Below, piece after piece: positions 26,925-37,500 of a stretch of 64,000 bases of DNA. This DNA is from Candidatus Clavichlamydia salmonicola (lineage in GTDB: Bacteria > Chlamydiota > Chlamydiia > Chlamydiales > Chlamydiaceae). Every line of letters starts with the position of its first letter. The stretch's first letter is position 1. A program made the position numbers and the translations under genes. Below the pieces are notes generated by a model, which searched no databases, was not told where the DNA came from, and saw only the letters and a list, made by a program, of their open reading frames with translations. The DNA lies in assembly GCF_015356765.1 (NCBI RefSeq), contig NZ_WTCQ01000002.1:1-64000 (forward strand), given 5' to 3'.

Positions 26925-27691
26925 AAAACTTTTTCATTAAAATATTATCTTATTAATAATTTTAATTAATAAAGTCATCTCACATCAATTCTAATATTAC
27001 AAAAAACAAATAAAAATTATTTTTTGATTACAGTATACTTTACCATCACAAAAAACATTCTTAAGTCATTACCTTTTTTCATTAATGACTAATATCTCTC
27101 TAGCTATTAGCCACATCCTACACCAACAATAAAAAAAATAAATATAAGCAACTTAAAATCAATGAGAACAAAACTAGCCAATTCAAGGATAAGCTCTTTA
27201 TACAATCAACCTTTTCCCTAGATAAAAGAATCCATGAAGTTAAAAAAAACACTTGTTTAGTGAAACAAAACAGCTCTCCCTATGTAAATATCATAATCTG
27301 TATCATTAAAATTTTCTTAAAAACGACCTTTATCTTTTCGCTTAAAAGCCCTTCTCTACATGGCCTATCAAAAAAATCTCAAGCAGACCCAAGAAATTTT
27401 CATAAATGTATTATACCTGCACTAACAGCTTTAGAAAAAAACTGTCCCTACATTAACAATTGCTTGTTCAAGTTTTTTTAATTATTAGTATTTTCAGCAA
27501 AAATCTTTTTTCATAAAACAAATATTGAAATAAATGAACAAATATTTAATAATTTTCTTCATTTGTTAATTAATCCTGCTTCTTTTTTGAGCCTCTCTTC
27601 CAATATTAGGAACTTTTTAAAAATACAATTACTTTTCTACAGACTAAATTATCTTAAATACACATCCAACTAATTTTTAAACACTTGTATT
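26925..27691. other. Divergent intergenic region between family D and family B
   Basis: About 770 bases of AT-rich DNA. The longest frame (27260-27481, 73 codons, plus strand) begins with a hydrophobic stretch and has no ribosome binding site or relatives here; I do not call it a gene. The region could hold promoters for both arrays. No RNA gene, repeat or clear hairpin is visible. Confidence 0.4.
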
Positions 27692-28528
27692 ATGCAACCA
27701 CTATATAACACCTTTTCTCGCATTAGCGAACATATCCCAACTACACGAAAGCAACTCTACATCAATCTAAAAAGAAATAGCGTAACTGTTTTTCAGATAG
27801 TATCAGCAACTTTACTGGGATTGGCTGGCATTGCCTTAGTGAGTATCTGCGAAATCCCCTCTCAGATTTCCCCTTCATCATCACCTTCTGAAACAAGCAT
27901 TATCTCTACTAGTCGAAATATCAATACTCCCGCAAAGGCATGCTTAATTACTGGCTCAGCTTTAACAGTCTTAGGATCTAGCTTGATGGTGGGATCTGTC
28001 ATTCAAACTGTAAGAGCATTGCGAGTCATTACCACAAAAATTCCTCGCTCGCAAAAAAGACTTAGAAAACGATTTAAACTTATTTATAATCTTGCTTTAG
28101 AAATATTTGGAGAGACTCTTGGAATAGGAAGCACGCTCATTTCTTACGTATGCTATATGCAAACTGATAACAACGTTCCTTTCTGCTCTCAATCTTCTAC
28201 ATTAGCTATTCTATCTGGCCTAACAGGCATGGCGCAAGGAACTATTTTAATAATAATAATATGCAGAAAACACGATGGACTATGCGTTAACCCAAAAAAA
28301 ATAAAAGTAAAAATTACTGTGCATGCAATAAATAGCGCTGTTGCTCTTCGGATGCTTGAGCCTGATTTACTAACTGAAAGTGAATTACTTTCTATTCAAG
28401 CATCATGCCCTACTCCACAAAGGCTACTTAACACAGAACTTTGTGGGAAAACTCCATCATCTAGTGAAGAATCAATTGCAATGATAATACCTTTTTTCAA
28501 AGAAAATAATCTTTTAGAATGTGATTAA
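27692..28528 (+). CDS. Four-TM Inc-like protein with duplicated hairpin module
   Basis: A 278-residue protein with hydrophobic segments at about 31-55, 82-106, 129-154 and 169-191. The two halves look like copies of one module: HIPTTRKQLYINLKR before the first TM (about 14-28) and KIPRSQKRLRKRFK before the third (about 116-129). The loop between the first two TMs is Ser/Thr-rich, and the C-terminal tail of about 85 residues is hydrophilic and Cys-containing. The same IPxT motif starts the family B proteins and the gene at 4091. A bilobed hydrophobic layout without a signal peptide suggests a protein of the inclusion membrane; not proven. Confidence 0.7.
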   Translation: MQPLYNTFSRISEHIPTTRKQLYINLKRNSVTVFQIVSATLLGLAGIALVSICEIPSQISPSSSPSETSIISTSRNINTPAKACLITGSALTVLGSSLMVGSVIQTVRALRVITTKIPRSQKRLRKRFKLIYNLALEIFGETLGIGSTLISYVCYMQTDNNVPFCSQSSTLAILSGLTGMAQGTILIIIICRKHDGLCVNPKKIKVKITVHAINSAVALRMLEPDLLTESELLSIQASCPTPQRLLNTELCGKTPSSSEESIAMIIPFFKENNLLECD

Positions 28529-28663
28529 CTACATGTTATTGAATTAAAAAAAAACAACAAATTGATTATTAACCAATATTAAAATATATGGCATCATTAA
28601 TGCAATTGATCTATTATGATTTTTTTATTTTAGATATTATGAAAACAACCTGACATTTTAATT

Positions 28664-29458
28664 ATGACCATAGACCCTTTCAATAGTTACAGAAGCCAAT
28701 TTTTTACATGCATCAGTAATCTACCAGCATCCCATCAAGCAAAAGTTTCAGAATATGTATTTTTAGCTGCAAAAGATGCTTCTCTTTCAGGAAACCCTCA
28801 ATCTTATCTCACAATTACTAAACAAAGATCTGCTATAGCAAAAAAAACAACTATAATTGCTATTATCATCTTTTTAACCAGTATCATAGCCCATCTTGTT
28901 CTTTTATCGCTCAATACTCCATATATTCATAAAACTGTTTTACCCATTCTTGCCATTACAACCTTAGGGATCTTGACAATACTTTCTATTTATCGATTAA
29001 TTCGTGTTGTCAATCGAGTTGTAAATTTATATTTTAGAAGTAAAAATTTAAAAAAAGCATATTCTCGCCCTTTTATAAATTTTCAAAAAAATACATCCTA
29101 CTCTCACCTTTCTAATCAATCACTATCTGTTATTAAATCAGCATTTAAACAAGCACGCAAAACAATTAGAAGTCAGCTTCAATATCATATAGCTTCTACA
29201 ATTGGTATTTCTATCGTGATTTTGTCAGCTATCCTACTAATAGCAATTTTAAGATGTGTTTTAGGTGACATTGGATTAACTTCTAGTCTTAATGGACTTT
29301 CTCTTCAACAAGTACTCCTAATGAGCGCAGGAACATCTTTTTGTTTAGGTATTCTTTGGAATATTTCTTTATGCATCATTTCTATGCATCGTAAAAACAA
29401 AAGCAATCATTCAGCGCAGCAAATTGTCCATGCTGTCCAAACAATGGCCCTTGCCTAA
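28664..29458 (+). CDS. Family B four-TM Inc-like protein
   Basis: A 264-residue protein with TM segments at about 62-84, 91-113, 177-200 and 215-240, in two close hairpins separated by a basic hydrophilic domain of about 60 residues. The N-terminal motif CISNLPASHQAKVSEYVFLA (about 16-35) is a diverged version of the family motif IxxIPTTxxxxVPxxxLxWA. The stretch before the third TM (ARKTIRSQLQYHIASTIGIS) matches the KxxxxQxxxQKxSIAG position of other copies. Function unknown; probably inserted in the inclusion membrane by type III secretion. Confidence 0.72.
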   Translation: MTIDPFNSYRSQFFTCISNLPASHQAKVSEYVFLAAKDASLSGNPQSYLTITKQRSAIAKKTTIIAIIIFLTSIIAHLVLLSLNTPYIHKTVLPILAITTLGILTILSIYRLIRVVNRVVNLYFRSKNLKKAYSRPFINFQKNTSYSHLSNQSLSVIKSAFKQARKTIRSQLQYHIASTIGISIVILSAILLIAILRCVLGDIGLTSSLNGLSLQQVLLMSAGTSFCLGILWNISLCIISMHRKNKSNHSAQQIVHAVQTMALA

Positions 29459-29560
29459 ATCAATTTTATTTTTAATATTATCTATTTAAAATTTGATTTA
29501 TATATAAAATAATGCGATAAGCCCTTTCTTTTTTTGCATAAATAAAGGTTAAGGATACTT

Positions 29561-30451
29561 ATGGTACATCCTATCGTTAGCTCTCAGATTGTTTCTGCTT
29601 GTTCAATTATATCTACCCTACATACTTCCAAAAAAGCAGAGGTCCCAGCATACGTTTACGCTTTAGCAAAAGGCGAAGACATTTCTTACAAAGGCTTTCA
29701 TCTTGTTTTAGTAGCGAATCATTCTGAAAATATTGCTACATGTTCCTTTAAATTATCTAAAAAAATTTTTGAGAACGCTGCTAAAAAAACCCTTGGAATA
29801 ATAAGCCCTTTTAAAATGGCTAAAATCATTTGCTCTCCATTTTTTCTTGTATTGTACATACTTGCCACCTTAGCATATCTTATTATGGTCGCAGTCTCTT
29901 CTATAGCTCTTTCAGGCTACCGATCAGTTATGATTATTGCTCGATTGACACATATTTGCCACAAATTGAAGCAGATGCATGAGATCTCTTCTTTTCTTAA
30001 GAAAAATTTATCCATATCTCAAAAAGAGAAAGATCCCACCATTCAAATCTGCAATGATGTTCAAAATATCATGCTAAATCAATTACGCTTCCACGCTGCC
30101 TCATTAATAGGTTCTTTGCTTTTGTTCTTGTCACTAATAACTATTATTATAGGAATTGGACTGCTTGTTACAGGCACTACTTCAAGAGCTCCCCTTTGTG
30201 CTGGATTTTCTATTCCACATTGGGTCTTCATTGCCAGTGGAGCTGGCCTAGGCCTTTCGCTTTTATGGAATGTTAGTATTGGAATTGGTTCTGTAATTAG
30301 ATCAAGAAAAAAAATTGGTTCTGCAGAAAAACTAGCTCAAGCTATAACAAACTTTGCACATATACAAGAAAAGACAGATCCTGCATTTTATAACTGGCCT
30401 AAGGTAGACTCATCTCATTATGATGTAGAAAAAAATGATCATTTTTTATGA
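29561..30451 (+). CDS. Family B four-TM Inc-like protein
   Basis: A 296-residue protein with the family N-terminal motif in the form STLHTSKKAEVPAYVYALAK (18-37). A long hydrophobic first hairpin spans about 88-130, with TM3 about 180-205 and TM4 about 218-243. The linker (about 130-175) is basic and helical. The C-terminal tail is acidic (DVEKNDHFL). The ATG has AAGGA six bases upstream, one of the better ribosome binding sites in the array. Function unknown; layout as in the other Inc-like copies. Confidence 0.72.
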   Translation: MVHPIVSSQIVSACSIISTLHTSKKAEVPAYVYALAKGEDISYKGFHLVLVANHSENIATCSFKLSKKIFENAAKKTLGIISPFKMAKIICSPFFLVLYILATLAYLIMVAVSSIALSGYRSVMIIARLTHICHKLKQMHEISSFLKKNLSISQKEKDPTIQICNDVQNIMLNQLRFHAASLIGSLLLFLSLITIIIGIGLLVTGTTSRAPLCAGFSIPHWVFIASGAGLGLSLLWNVSIGIGSVIRSRKKIGSAEKLAQAITNFAHIQEKTDPAFYNWPKVDSSHYDVEKNDHFL

Positions 30452-30515
30452 TTGCACCTAACACATTCCACTAATCTATTTTATTCCATATAAATATTTA
30501 TTAATTGGTATCTAG

Positions 30516-31192
30516 ATGTCTGTTTTAGTATCTTCATTTAGCATTAACTTGATCGATATCATTTCAACTATTCCTACCACTAATAAACTATTTATTGCTA
30601 CTAACACATTAACCTGGGCCACACATGGCCATGACTCTTCAGATAACAACCAAACTCTTTTAAATACTTATCGATTTCATCAACGCCCTGTTAACTGCTT
30701 AGCAATTTTTCTTTCCCACTTAAGCTTTTTTTAACTTCTTTATTAACATTATCCCTTGCTATATTTTCTATACAATCATCTCTTAGGCCAATTATAACAA
30801 TCATCTTAGTAAATGGCTGTCTTATTGGAACAATATCGCGAATAATTCTATCTAGTAAAATAATAAAAAAATTTTCTATTTCTCAAAATTCTTTAAAAAT
30901 TCTAAATCAAAATATTGAACAAAAAATGATAACTGACACTGATCATGTCACTCCTGGACTCAAAGCAGTAAAAGAAGCATGCCTTACCATTAATAACATT
31001 GTTACTAAGCAAAAGTAACTTTCCTTTGCGTCTATTCTATCCTCTAGCATATGTATAATATCATTAATAGGAATAATTATTAGCTCTGTATTTATGATTC
31101 TAAATATCTATGGGAATGGCTCTTTAATATCAATATTTACTATTACATGTACCTCAACATTAGCGCAAGAAAGAAGAGCCACATGTCTGTAA
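30516..31192 (+). pseudogene. Decayed family B copy
   Basis: The N-terminus is intact: MSVLVSSFSINLIDIISTIP, then TTNKLFIATNTLTWATHGHD, a clear family motif. The frame breaks around 30734 in the first TM. Later parts remain in other frames, such as LKAVKEACLTINNIVTKQK, which ends at a stop near 31018 directly before the third TM (LSFASILSSSICIISLIGII). The last hairpin and tail are missing or unreadable after about 31192. At least one frameshift, one nonsense mutation and a 3' truncation make it a pseudogene. Confidence 0.75.
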
Positions 31193-31240
31193 GCATTTGT
31201 TTTCTTGCTAATCATTCAACAGTTTATATAAACAAAAATC

Positions 31241-31956
31241 ATGTCCACTTTCTCTGAGCAGTGCACTCTGCAATTAATGACTATCATAGACAATATACCC
31301 ACTTCTACAGATGCTATATATGCCTATGAATAAAATAAAGCGCCTCAGCAATAAATCTGCGTATTCATCTCAATCGCATATTCTTATTACTAGCTATAAA
31401 AAAAATGCATCCCATCTTCACATGTTTGGCTATGCTATCAACAGAATTTATCTTTACATAATTGCAATACTGGTCACAATAATTGGTTGTCTTATTAGTG
31501 GTACCTGTAAGGTTTTTCTTCTCTCTGGTATAGCTATGATAATTAGAACTTTTTGTCTCCTAAAGTATTTATATCAACTTTTTTGATCAAAAAAATCATT
31601 ACTTCATCTAATAAAAACTATCACCTCTACCATTCTTGATAAATAATAACAGCAGTATCCATGACATAAGAAATTCTTCCCAAGAAATTTTAACTGTACT
31701 ATTACTAGCAAACGTTTATGGCTCTTCTCAAACTAGTAACGCTATCATCTTAGGAAATCTTTCTATTACTAAACTTGTCTTTTTAACATCCACTTCATTA
31801 TTTAGCTTAAGTATGGCTTTACATGTTGGACTTACTGAATTAGCCCTTGTATGGAAACATCAAGAAAATAATATACATTGTAAAATAGAAGATTCCATTA
31901 ATAAACTTACTGCACTTAGACCATATCACTTTATTTCTAGACAATATAATAAATAA
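31241..31956 (+). pseudogene. Decayed family B copy
   Basis: It begins MSTFSEQCTLQLMTIIDNIP followed by TSTDAIYAYE and a stop, so the family motif is present but the frame is lost at about residue 30. Fragments of the rest persist in other frames: INRIYLYIIAILVTIIGCLI (first hairpin) and, from 31636, ITKLVFLTSTSLFSLSMALH (fourth TM) with a hydrophilic tail ending at 31956. The middle region is badly degraded. It is a pseudogene of the same array. Confidence 0.72.
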
Positions 31957-32092
31957 TTCTCATTAGTTATCTATAATGCTAATTTATTATTAATTTTTTT
32001 GATTGCAAGATACATTATCTTGCTTATATATATATAAAGCTTGTATAATATATTTCAAAAACCTTCATTTTAATGAATCATTAGAGGTATAA

Positions 32093-32929
32093 ATGTCTTC
32101 TTTTTCTGTTGAAGCTAGTTCTTTATTGATAAACACTATTCGTGAATTACCCATGTCTGGTAGCTGCTCGTTACCAATACGCACTATGTCTTGGGCAGAA
32201 AAAAATACTTCTAGCTCTCTAAATGGCGTAGTCTCACTCTCAAATTATAAACATAGAACTACAATAAGTCGCTATGCTACTAAGTATTTAGCTCGAGTAG
32301 CCTCATTTTTTATAATACAATTAACTTTAGCGACTAGCGTACTTGCTAGCTTAGGTATGTTTAATCCTGTAGCTTACTCTATGCTTTTTACTTGTTTGTT
32401 CATTGTTATAATAACTCGATTGTGCGTTGCCATTAAAACCCTTCGTCAACTTAATTTATGTAAAAAGACATTCTCAGGAATCATTATTTCAATTTCAGAT
32501 AAATTGGTATATAATTCTGGACTCTCTACTCAAGAACTTATGCCGATTAGTAATGCTGCTAAAGCTACTACAGCAACTGTAACGAATCAACTTTCTAGAC
32601 AAAAAATATCAATAGCAGGAGCCACAATAGCACTTATATCTGTAATTGGATTAACTATAGGTTTAGGATTATTGTTAGCTAGCATTTATGGGGGCTCTTG
32701 TATTGGTTGCGCTTCTGTAATAGGGGGTATTTCTGCTACTCAACTTCTCTTCATAATATCTGGATCATTATTAGGCTTTAGTGCGATTTGGCATTTTGGC
32801 ATATTAAGCAACAATATTTATCGAAGAATGCAGCAAAAACAAACCCATCATCAGCTAGAAACAGTGATTAAAACCTTAGCAGAAGAAAGAATGGCTGCAG
32901 CGGTTAAAACTTCTTTATCAAAAAATTAA
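32093..32929 (+). CDS. Family B four-TM Inc-like protein
   Basis: A 278-residue protein. The N-terminal motif is IRELPMSGSCSLPIRTMSWA (16-35). TMs lie at about 68-89, 93-114, 172-197 and 214-238, with a hydrophilic linker of about 55 residues containing ISNAAKATTATVTNQLSRQK. This linker end and the Gly/Cys loop GGSCIGCASVIGG are shared with the next copy (AGSCIGSTSVISS), so these two are close duplicates. AGAGG upstream of the ATG is a good ribosome binding site. Function unknown; an intact, probably active member. Confidence 0.75.
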   Translation: MSSFSVEASSLLINTIRELPMSGSCSLPIRTMSWAEKNTSSSLNGVVSLSNYKHRTTISRYATKYLARVASFFIIQLTLATSVLASLGMFNPVAYSMLFTCLFIVIITRLCVAIKTLRQLNLCKKTFSGIIISISDKLVYNSGLSTQELMPISNAAKATTATVTNQLSRQKISIAGATIALISVIGLTIGLGLLLASIYGGSCIGCASVIGGISATQLLFIISGSLLGFSAIWHFGILSNNIYRRMQQKQTHHQLETVIKTLAEERMAAAVKTSLSKN

Positions 32930-33016
32930 ATTTCTTGATTTTATATAATATAGGTTTAAAATCTTTTTAAAAAAATTTATTAAACCCTAAATAATAATTA
33001 AAATTGCAGGTAACTC

Positions 33017-33817
33017 ATGTCTTTGTCTGGCCCATTATATAGCACATCATTAATGACTACCATGGGCAATGTCCCCACTAGAAATGCTGTACTTGTACCT
33101 AAGGAAGTACTTGCTTCGATAAAAAATAATGTTAGTAATAAAGAAATCGTTAACATTTCTAGTTATTATAAAAAAACGAAAAAATTACATCAAATAGCTA
33201 ATTTCATCTCAACACTTAATTTAGTTTGCGCGACAATATTAGCAATAGCAGTCAGCGTATTTGCAGGCTTGGGAAGATTTTTACCTATTGCTACAGCTTC
33301 TATGCTTGGATGTCTTGCTGTTAGCATGATAACAAGACTTATTATGGCTGTTTACAATCTTCGCCAACTTTATACATGCGAAAAAGAACTTACCCAAATT
33401 AATATATCTATTTTTGATAAACGTAATGAAGAAAAAACTATTGATAAGAAAGAACTTCAATTTGTTAGTAATGCTGCAAAATCAACTAGGGACATAGTTA
33501 TTAGCCAAATTCATTTACAAAAAACATCCATTGCTGCTGCTGCTTTAACTCTTATAGCTGTTACTGGATTAGCTGTTGCTGTTGGGCTTATTCTTGCTAA
33601 TATTTGTGCTGGTTCTTGCATTGGATCTACTTCTGTAATAAGTAGCTTTTCTGCTACACACCTATTATTAATGTCATCCGGATCTTTATTAGGGATAGGC
33701 CTTTTAATGCACCTTGGGCTTGGCATTAAATCTATCCATCGAAGATGTCAGCTAAAAGATACTGCTAATCAATTAAGGTTTACTTTAAGAACCCTGGCCA
33801 ACGACCTCAAGAATTAG
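33017..33817 (+). CDS. Family B four-TM Inc-like protein
   Basis: A 266-residue close paralogue of the previous gene: MGNVPTRNAVLVPKEVLASI (16-35) as N-terminal motif, TMs about 63-86, 90-113, 172-196 and 212-238. The shared linker end is FVSNAAKSTRDIVISQIHLQ, and the loop between the last two TMs is CAGSCIGSTSVISSFSATHL. The tail is short and basic. AGG lies eight bases before the ATG. Eighty-seven bases separate it from its upstream neighbour, so the copies may share a transcript. Confidence 0.75.
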   Translation: MSLSGPLYSTSLMTTMGNVPTRNAVLVPKEVLASIKNNVSNKEIVNISSYYKKTKKLHQIANFISTLNLVCATILAIAVSVFAGLGRFLPIATASMLGCLAVSMITRLIMAVYNLRQLYTCEKELTQINISIFDKRNEEKTIDKKELQFVSNAAKSTRDIVISQIHLQKTSIAAAALTLIAVTGLAVAVGLILANICAGSCIGSTSVISSFSATHLLLMSSGSLLGIGLLMHLGLGIKSIHRRCQLKDTANQLRFTLRTLANDLKN

Positions 33818-33913
33818 AAAATGATATCATTTTCATATTCTAAAAAATTTAGCTTAAAAAAAGGAAAGAATCATATTGTTTTAACTCTTCTATTATAAAA
33901 TTAAAGGCCTTAC

Positions 33914-34756
33914 ATGTCCATCTCAGCTACATTACACAGTACGTCATTGTTACTTATCTTTAGTGATATTCCCACAACCAGATCTTCTTCTTTATTAACA
34001 AGTAGTCTAGAGGCTTTAAATAAAAACCTTGGGCCTTCTTCAAACACTTCTCTTTCTGCTGCCTACCTTAATAACATTAATCAAAATCGAAAGAGATCTC
34101 TTTGGACCTCATCACTTACTGCCCTATTTACCTTACTTGTAATTGCTTCTTTTTCTGCATATGCATTTTTAGGGCAACTATATCTAATCGCTTCCTCTGC
34201 ATTGCTTGGATGTCTTCTAATCACTTCCTTTGCAAGACTAATCATAACTATTAAAAACCTTCGAAACCTTGTTTTATCTAAGAAAAGATTAAGTGACGCC
34301 CTCATGTCTATTTCGAAAAAAATTTCTTCTACACAAGATACTCCTGTTGCAATGAAAAAATTTAATACCATGCAAGGTGTTGCTTATAGTGTTAAAAAGG
34401 CTATTAGTAAACAAATTTCATTACAAAAATTTTCTCTGACTGGTTCTATTTTAGCTATTATCTCTATAATTACTTTAATCGCTGGTATTAGCATTCTTTT
34501 AATAAATAGCTATACGAGCTACTCCATTGCCTCCAATCCTGTGTTTGGCATTTTTTCCATCACCCAACTCATTTTATTCGCTTCTGGATTAGTATTTGGA
34601 ATGAGCATGTTAATAAACACCAGCTTTGCTTTAATATCTTGTACTCGCGCCTATCGTCATACTCAAATTCATAATAAAATAGAAAAAGCCATGGACAATT
34701 TAGGCCTCGACATCCGAAATGACATCTCGACTCACTTTCCATCAAAAACATCTTAA
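33914..34756 (+). CDS. Family B four-TM Inc-like protein
   Basis: A 280-residue protein with the N-terminal motif FSDIPTTRSSSLLTSSLEAL (16-35). TMs lie at about 64-87, 90-112, 174-198 and 214-241. The linker is rich in Ser/Lys (LSDALMSISKKISSTQDTP), and the Ser/Tyr-rich loop between the last TMs (NSYTSYSIASNPVFG) replaces the Cys-containing loop of its neighbours. AAAGG lies upstream of the ATG. It is the last intact gene before a decayed stretch of about 1.5 kb. Confidence 0.74.
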   Translation: MSISATLHSTSLLLIFSDIPTTRSSSLLTSSLEALNKNLGPSSNTSLSAAYLNNINQNRKRSLWTSSLTALFTLLVIASFSAYAFLGQLYLIASSALLGCLLITSFARLIITIKNLRNLVLSKKRLSDALMSISKKISSTQDTPVAMKKFNTMQGVAYSVKKAISKQISLQKFSLTGSILAIISIITLIAGISILLINSYTSYSIASNPVFGIFSITQLILFASGLVFGMSMLINTSFALISCTRAYRHTQIHNKIEKAMDNLGLDIRNDISTHFPSKTS

Positions 34757-34944
34757 ATATAATGACCTTAATTTTGAATCAATTATAACCTCATTAACTT
34801 ATCCATATTCAAAAATTCCATCAAATACCTAACACCTCTCTTCATAAAGATTTATAATAATTTATCTATTAGTTAAAAAACAACCCATCATCTTGATTTT
34901 TATATTATCCTGCATTAATATTTTATAACTTAAATATTAGCGAT

Positions 34945-35749
34945 AAATGAACTTAGTTCATCATTAATGATAACTATTTCTACTATCCCCACATCTAAAT
35001 CCCTTTCTATGCGCAATGAGACTTTAAATTTGGCTAGGAATAGAGCTACTTCATCTTCTGGAAATAAATCTCTTGTTTCGCTTTATCATGGAAAACAAAA
35101 TGTGTTCATCGAGTTACAAAAGAGATTGTTAGCATTAATCTAATTTTTACAATAATAACAGCTCTAATTGGAACTATATGCGCTGTCTTGGGACGAATAC
35201 ACCATATTACTCACTGTGTTATTCTTAGCACCTTTTTCATCAGCATGATAACAAGATTTATTGTAGCTATTAAAAATCTTTTACAACTTAATCGTTCTGA
35301 GAAAGATTTAACCAAATTAATCATAGACATCTCTGATAAAACATTATTCATGACAAAAATGCAATCTATCAGTGATGCTGCTACAGCTACTCAGAAAGTA
35401 GTTAACAGCCCGCGCGTTTTTCAAAAAGCATCTATTGCAGGAGCAGTAATCACTCTTTTAGGAATAATTGGATTAGCTACTGTAATTAGCCTATCCTTGA
35501 CTTCAATATGGAAATTACCATTGGAATCATATTCCTACCATAGCTAACTTTTCTGTTAGTAATCTTTTATTGCTTTCGTCAGCATCATTAATGGTGTTAA
35601 GTGCATTATTTCATACAGGTTTAGTATTGGGAAGTTTAATTCGACATGCTTGCAACAAAAATACTTCTGATCAAATAAAAATTACTTTGACTAATTTAGC
35701 TAAGCAAAGACAAGCTTCCTCAGAAAAAAATAGTGCATTTTGTCTTTAA
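34945..35749 (+). pseudogene. Decayed family B copy
   Basis: The family N-terminus is readable as SSLMITISTIPTSKSLSMRN with ETLNLARNR, but its proper start codon is lost. The frame shifts near 35105, after which the two TMs, ITRFIVAIKNLLQLNRSEKD and SDAATATQKVVNSPRVFQK, match intact copies. A second shift near 35540 moves the last TM and tail (LLLLSSASLMVLSALFHTGL) to another frame, ending at about 35749. Two frameshifts and a lost start define a pseudogene close to the copies at 32093 and 33017. Confidence 0.78.
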
Positions 35750-35810
35750 TTTCTTAATATAACAATATCTTAACTGTTATTTTTAAATAATCATCATTTT
35801 TAGATAAAGT

Positions 35811-36200
35811 ATGAGCTCGATAGCATTCGTTGTAATGCGATAATAACAAGAATGATTCACCTTATACCTACTTCTAAACCTATATATCTTCCTAGTGATG
35901 TTTTAAACAGACAAATAGAATTTCAGCCATCATCCGCTCAAAACCTTTATCTTTTTTTATCGCTATGAACAACCTAAGAAAAAGCACCTCTTAGCTAATG
36001 ATAGAAGGTTTATTTATCTTATTTTTAGCTAAGACACTTGTCATACTTGTAGCTCTTTCATCTGCCTTTAACCAAATAATTCCTATTTCTTTTATTATAA
36101 TACATATTCTCTAGTTAGGCCTTTCTGTTTATATTTTTCTGTAACCACCAGGCGAGCAATGGCCCTTCAGTATCTTCATTAACTCTCTACTTTTAAAAAA
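35811..36200 (+). pseudogene. N-terminal remnant of a family B copy
   Basis: MIHLIPTSKPIYLPSDVLNR, read from about 35854, is an unmistakable family motif (IxxIPTSxxxxxPxxxL). The starting ATG seen in another frame (MSSIAFVV at 35811) leads to stops within a few codons. After the motif, frames are broken by many stops, with only scattered hydrophobic codons to about 36200. This is an old, heavily decayed copy lying between another pseudogene and an intact gene. Confidence 0.6.
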
Positions 36201-36338
36201 TCATTATAACCTTTGTGATCCAGAAAAAAGATGATCCTAATGATTAAATATGATTTTCTTCGAAGTACAATTATGATAAATAAGATAAGCTTATATGTTT
36301 TTTTAATAGCATATCAATATTCCGTCGAATACATACAA

Positions 36339-37178
36339 ATGTTTATATCTACATCAGCATTAAATCAATCTTTCATAGATGTCATATGCTCTTTACCTTC
36401 CTTTAAAGATCTCTATATTAGTAAAAACACTTGGTCTTTGATAAAAGATAACAAACCTTCTTCAGAAGAAGGCTTCATCTGTTTATATGCCTCTTGTCCT
36501 TCATTAATTATCTCCAACTTTGGAATAGCACCATGGCATTGTTATTTAAAAATAGGAAAAGGTTACCTTAAACTTGCGCGTAAAAATCCTATTCTTTTAC
36601 TCCTTGTTACTATTATACCCCTAATTTTAATAACAATACGGTTCATAATTGCGTCTCATGATCTTTTTTATCTGTATAAAAGCCACCTATCTTTAAAAAA
36701 ACTATCATTTTTTATTTCACAAACATCCTTTATGCAAAATCAGCAACTATTTTTTATACAATGTATGAAAAATAGTATTCACACCACCAAGCGCATTATT
36801 TTTAAACAATATGTTTTTCAAATTATATCGGCTAGCTCTGCCCTAGTTGCAATTACAGGGTTGATTATTTTAATTGTCAGCGCTTGTTTAATAATTACAA
36901 TTAGCTATAGCGCTAATAGGGACGCATGCGCCCACTCTATCATTAGATACTGCCCTCTAGATATTAGTATGATATCTTCTGCTGTATTACTAGGAATAAG
37001 TAGTATTGGACATTTTGTTCTATGGATCATTTCTACATACCATTCTATAAAAAAAACCCATAGCATCAATAATATTGAAAAAATGTTAACTGCATTAGCC
37101 CTTGAAAAAAAACAAGTATCTCTTCTTCATCATTATTACACAAAAAATCCAGGCCAATATATAACAAACCTAACTTAG
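36339..37178 (+). CDS. Family B Inc-like protein, divergent
   Basis: I start at the ATG at 36339, so that the protein begins MFISTSALNQSFIDVICSLP with the family motif SLPSFKDLYISKNTWSLI (18-35); the open frame extends 36 codons further upstream with nothing family-like. It has 279 residues. The first hairpin is reduced: one strong TM (about 84-106) after a Cys/Trp-containing stretch. The second hairpin (about 160-185 and 205-232) is normal. The tail ends LHHYYTKNPGQYITNLT. Either the first TM is atypical or this copy is starting to diverge in function. Confidence 0.68.
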   Translation: MFISTSALNQSFIDVICSLPSFKDLYISKNTWSLIKDNKPSSEEGFICLYASCPSLIISNFGIAPWHCYLKIGKGYLKLARKNPILLLLVTIIPLILITIRFIIASHDLFYLYKSHLSLKKLSFFISQTSFMQNQQLFFIQCMKNSIHTTKRIIFKQYVFQIISASSALVAITGLIILIVSACLIITISYSANRDACAHSIIRYCPLDISMISSAVLLGISSIGHFVLWIISTYHSIKKTHSINNIEKMLTALALEKKQVSLLHHYYTKNPGQYITNLT

Positions 37179-37500
37179 ACATCTCATTTAGCCATATATT
37201 TTTTATTTTTTTGACACTTTAGTTTCTTATTTTAAGCTAATCTTACTCCATGAAAATATAATAAAATTGTTCAATCTCTTTTAAAACTCTATCCAATCAT
37301 TTTTTTATAAAAATCATTGAATAATAATTTCCTTTTATAATATTAAAAAAAGTAATGATTACCTTTATTTAATATGTTTTTATCTTTCACTCAACAATTA
37401 ATTCCTCTATCAATGAAATAACTTTTATATTAAAGCTAAAAATTTTTCATTATTGATTTACATTTATATTTTTATAAAATTAACTATGGAGTATATAAAA
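37179..37500. other. AT-rich intergenic region
   Basis: About 320 bases between two family B genes, very AT-rich, with no readable family remnant. GGAG at about 37486-37489 is the ribosome binding site of the next gene. No promoter or hairpin is convincing. Confidence 0.4.

Noticed and set aside
27260-27481. A 73-codon plus-strand frame with a hydrophobic start
   Set aside because: No ribosome binding site, no similarity to neighbours and no other support; random frames of this length are expected in such AT-rich DNA.
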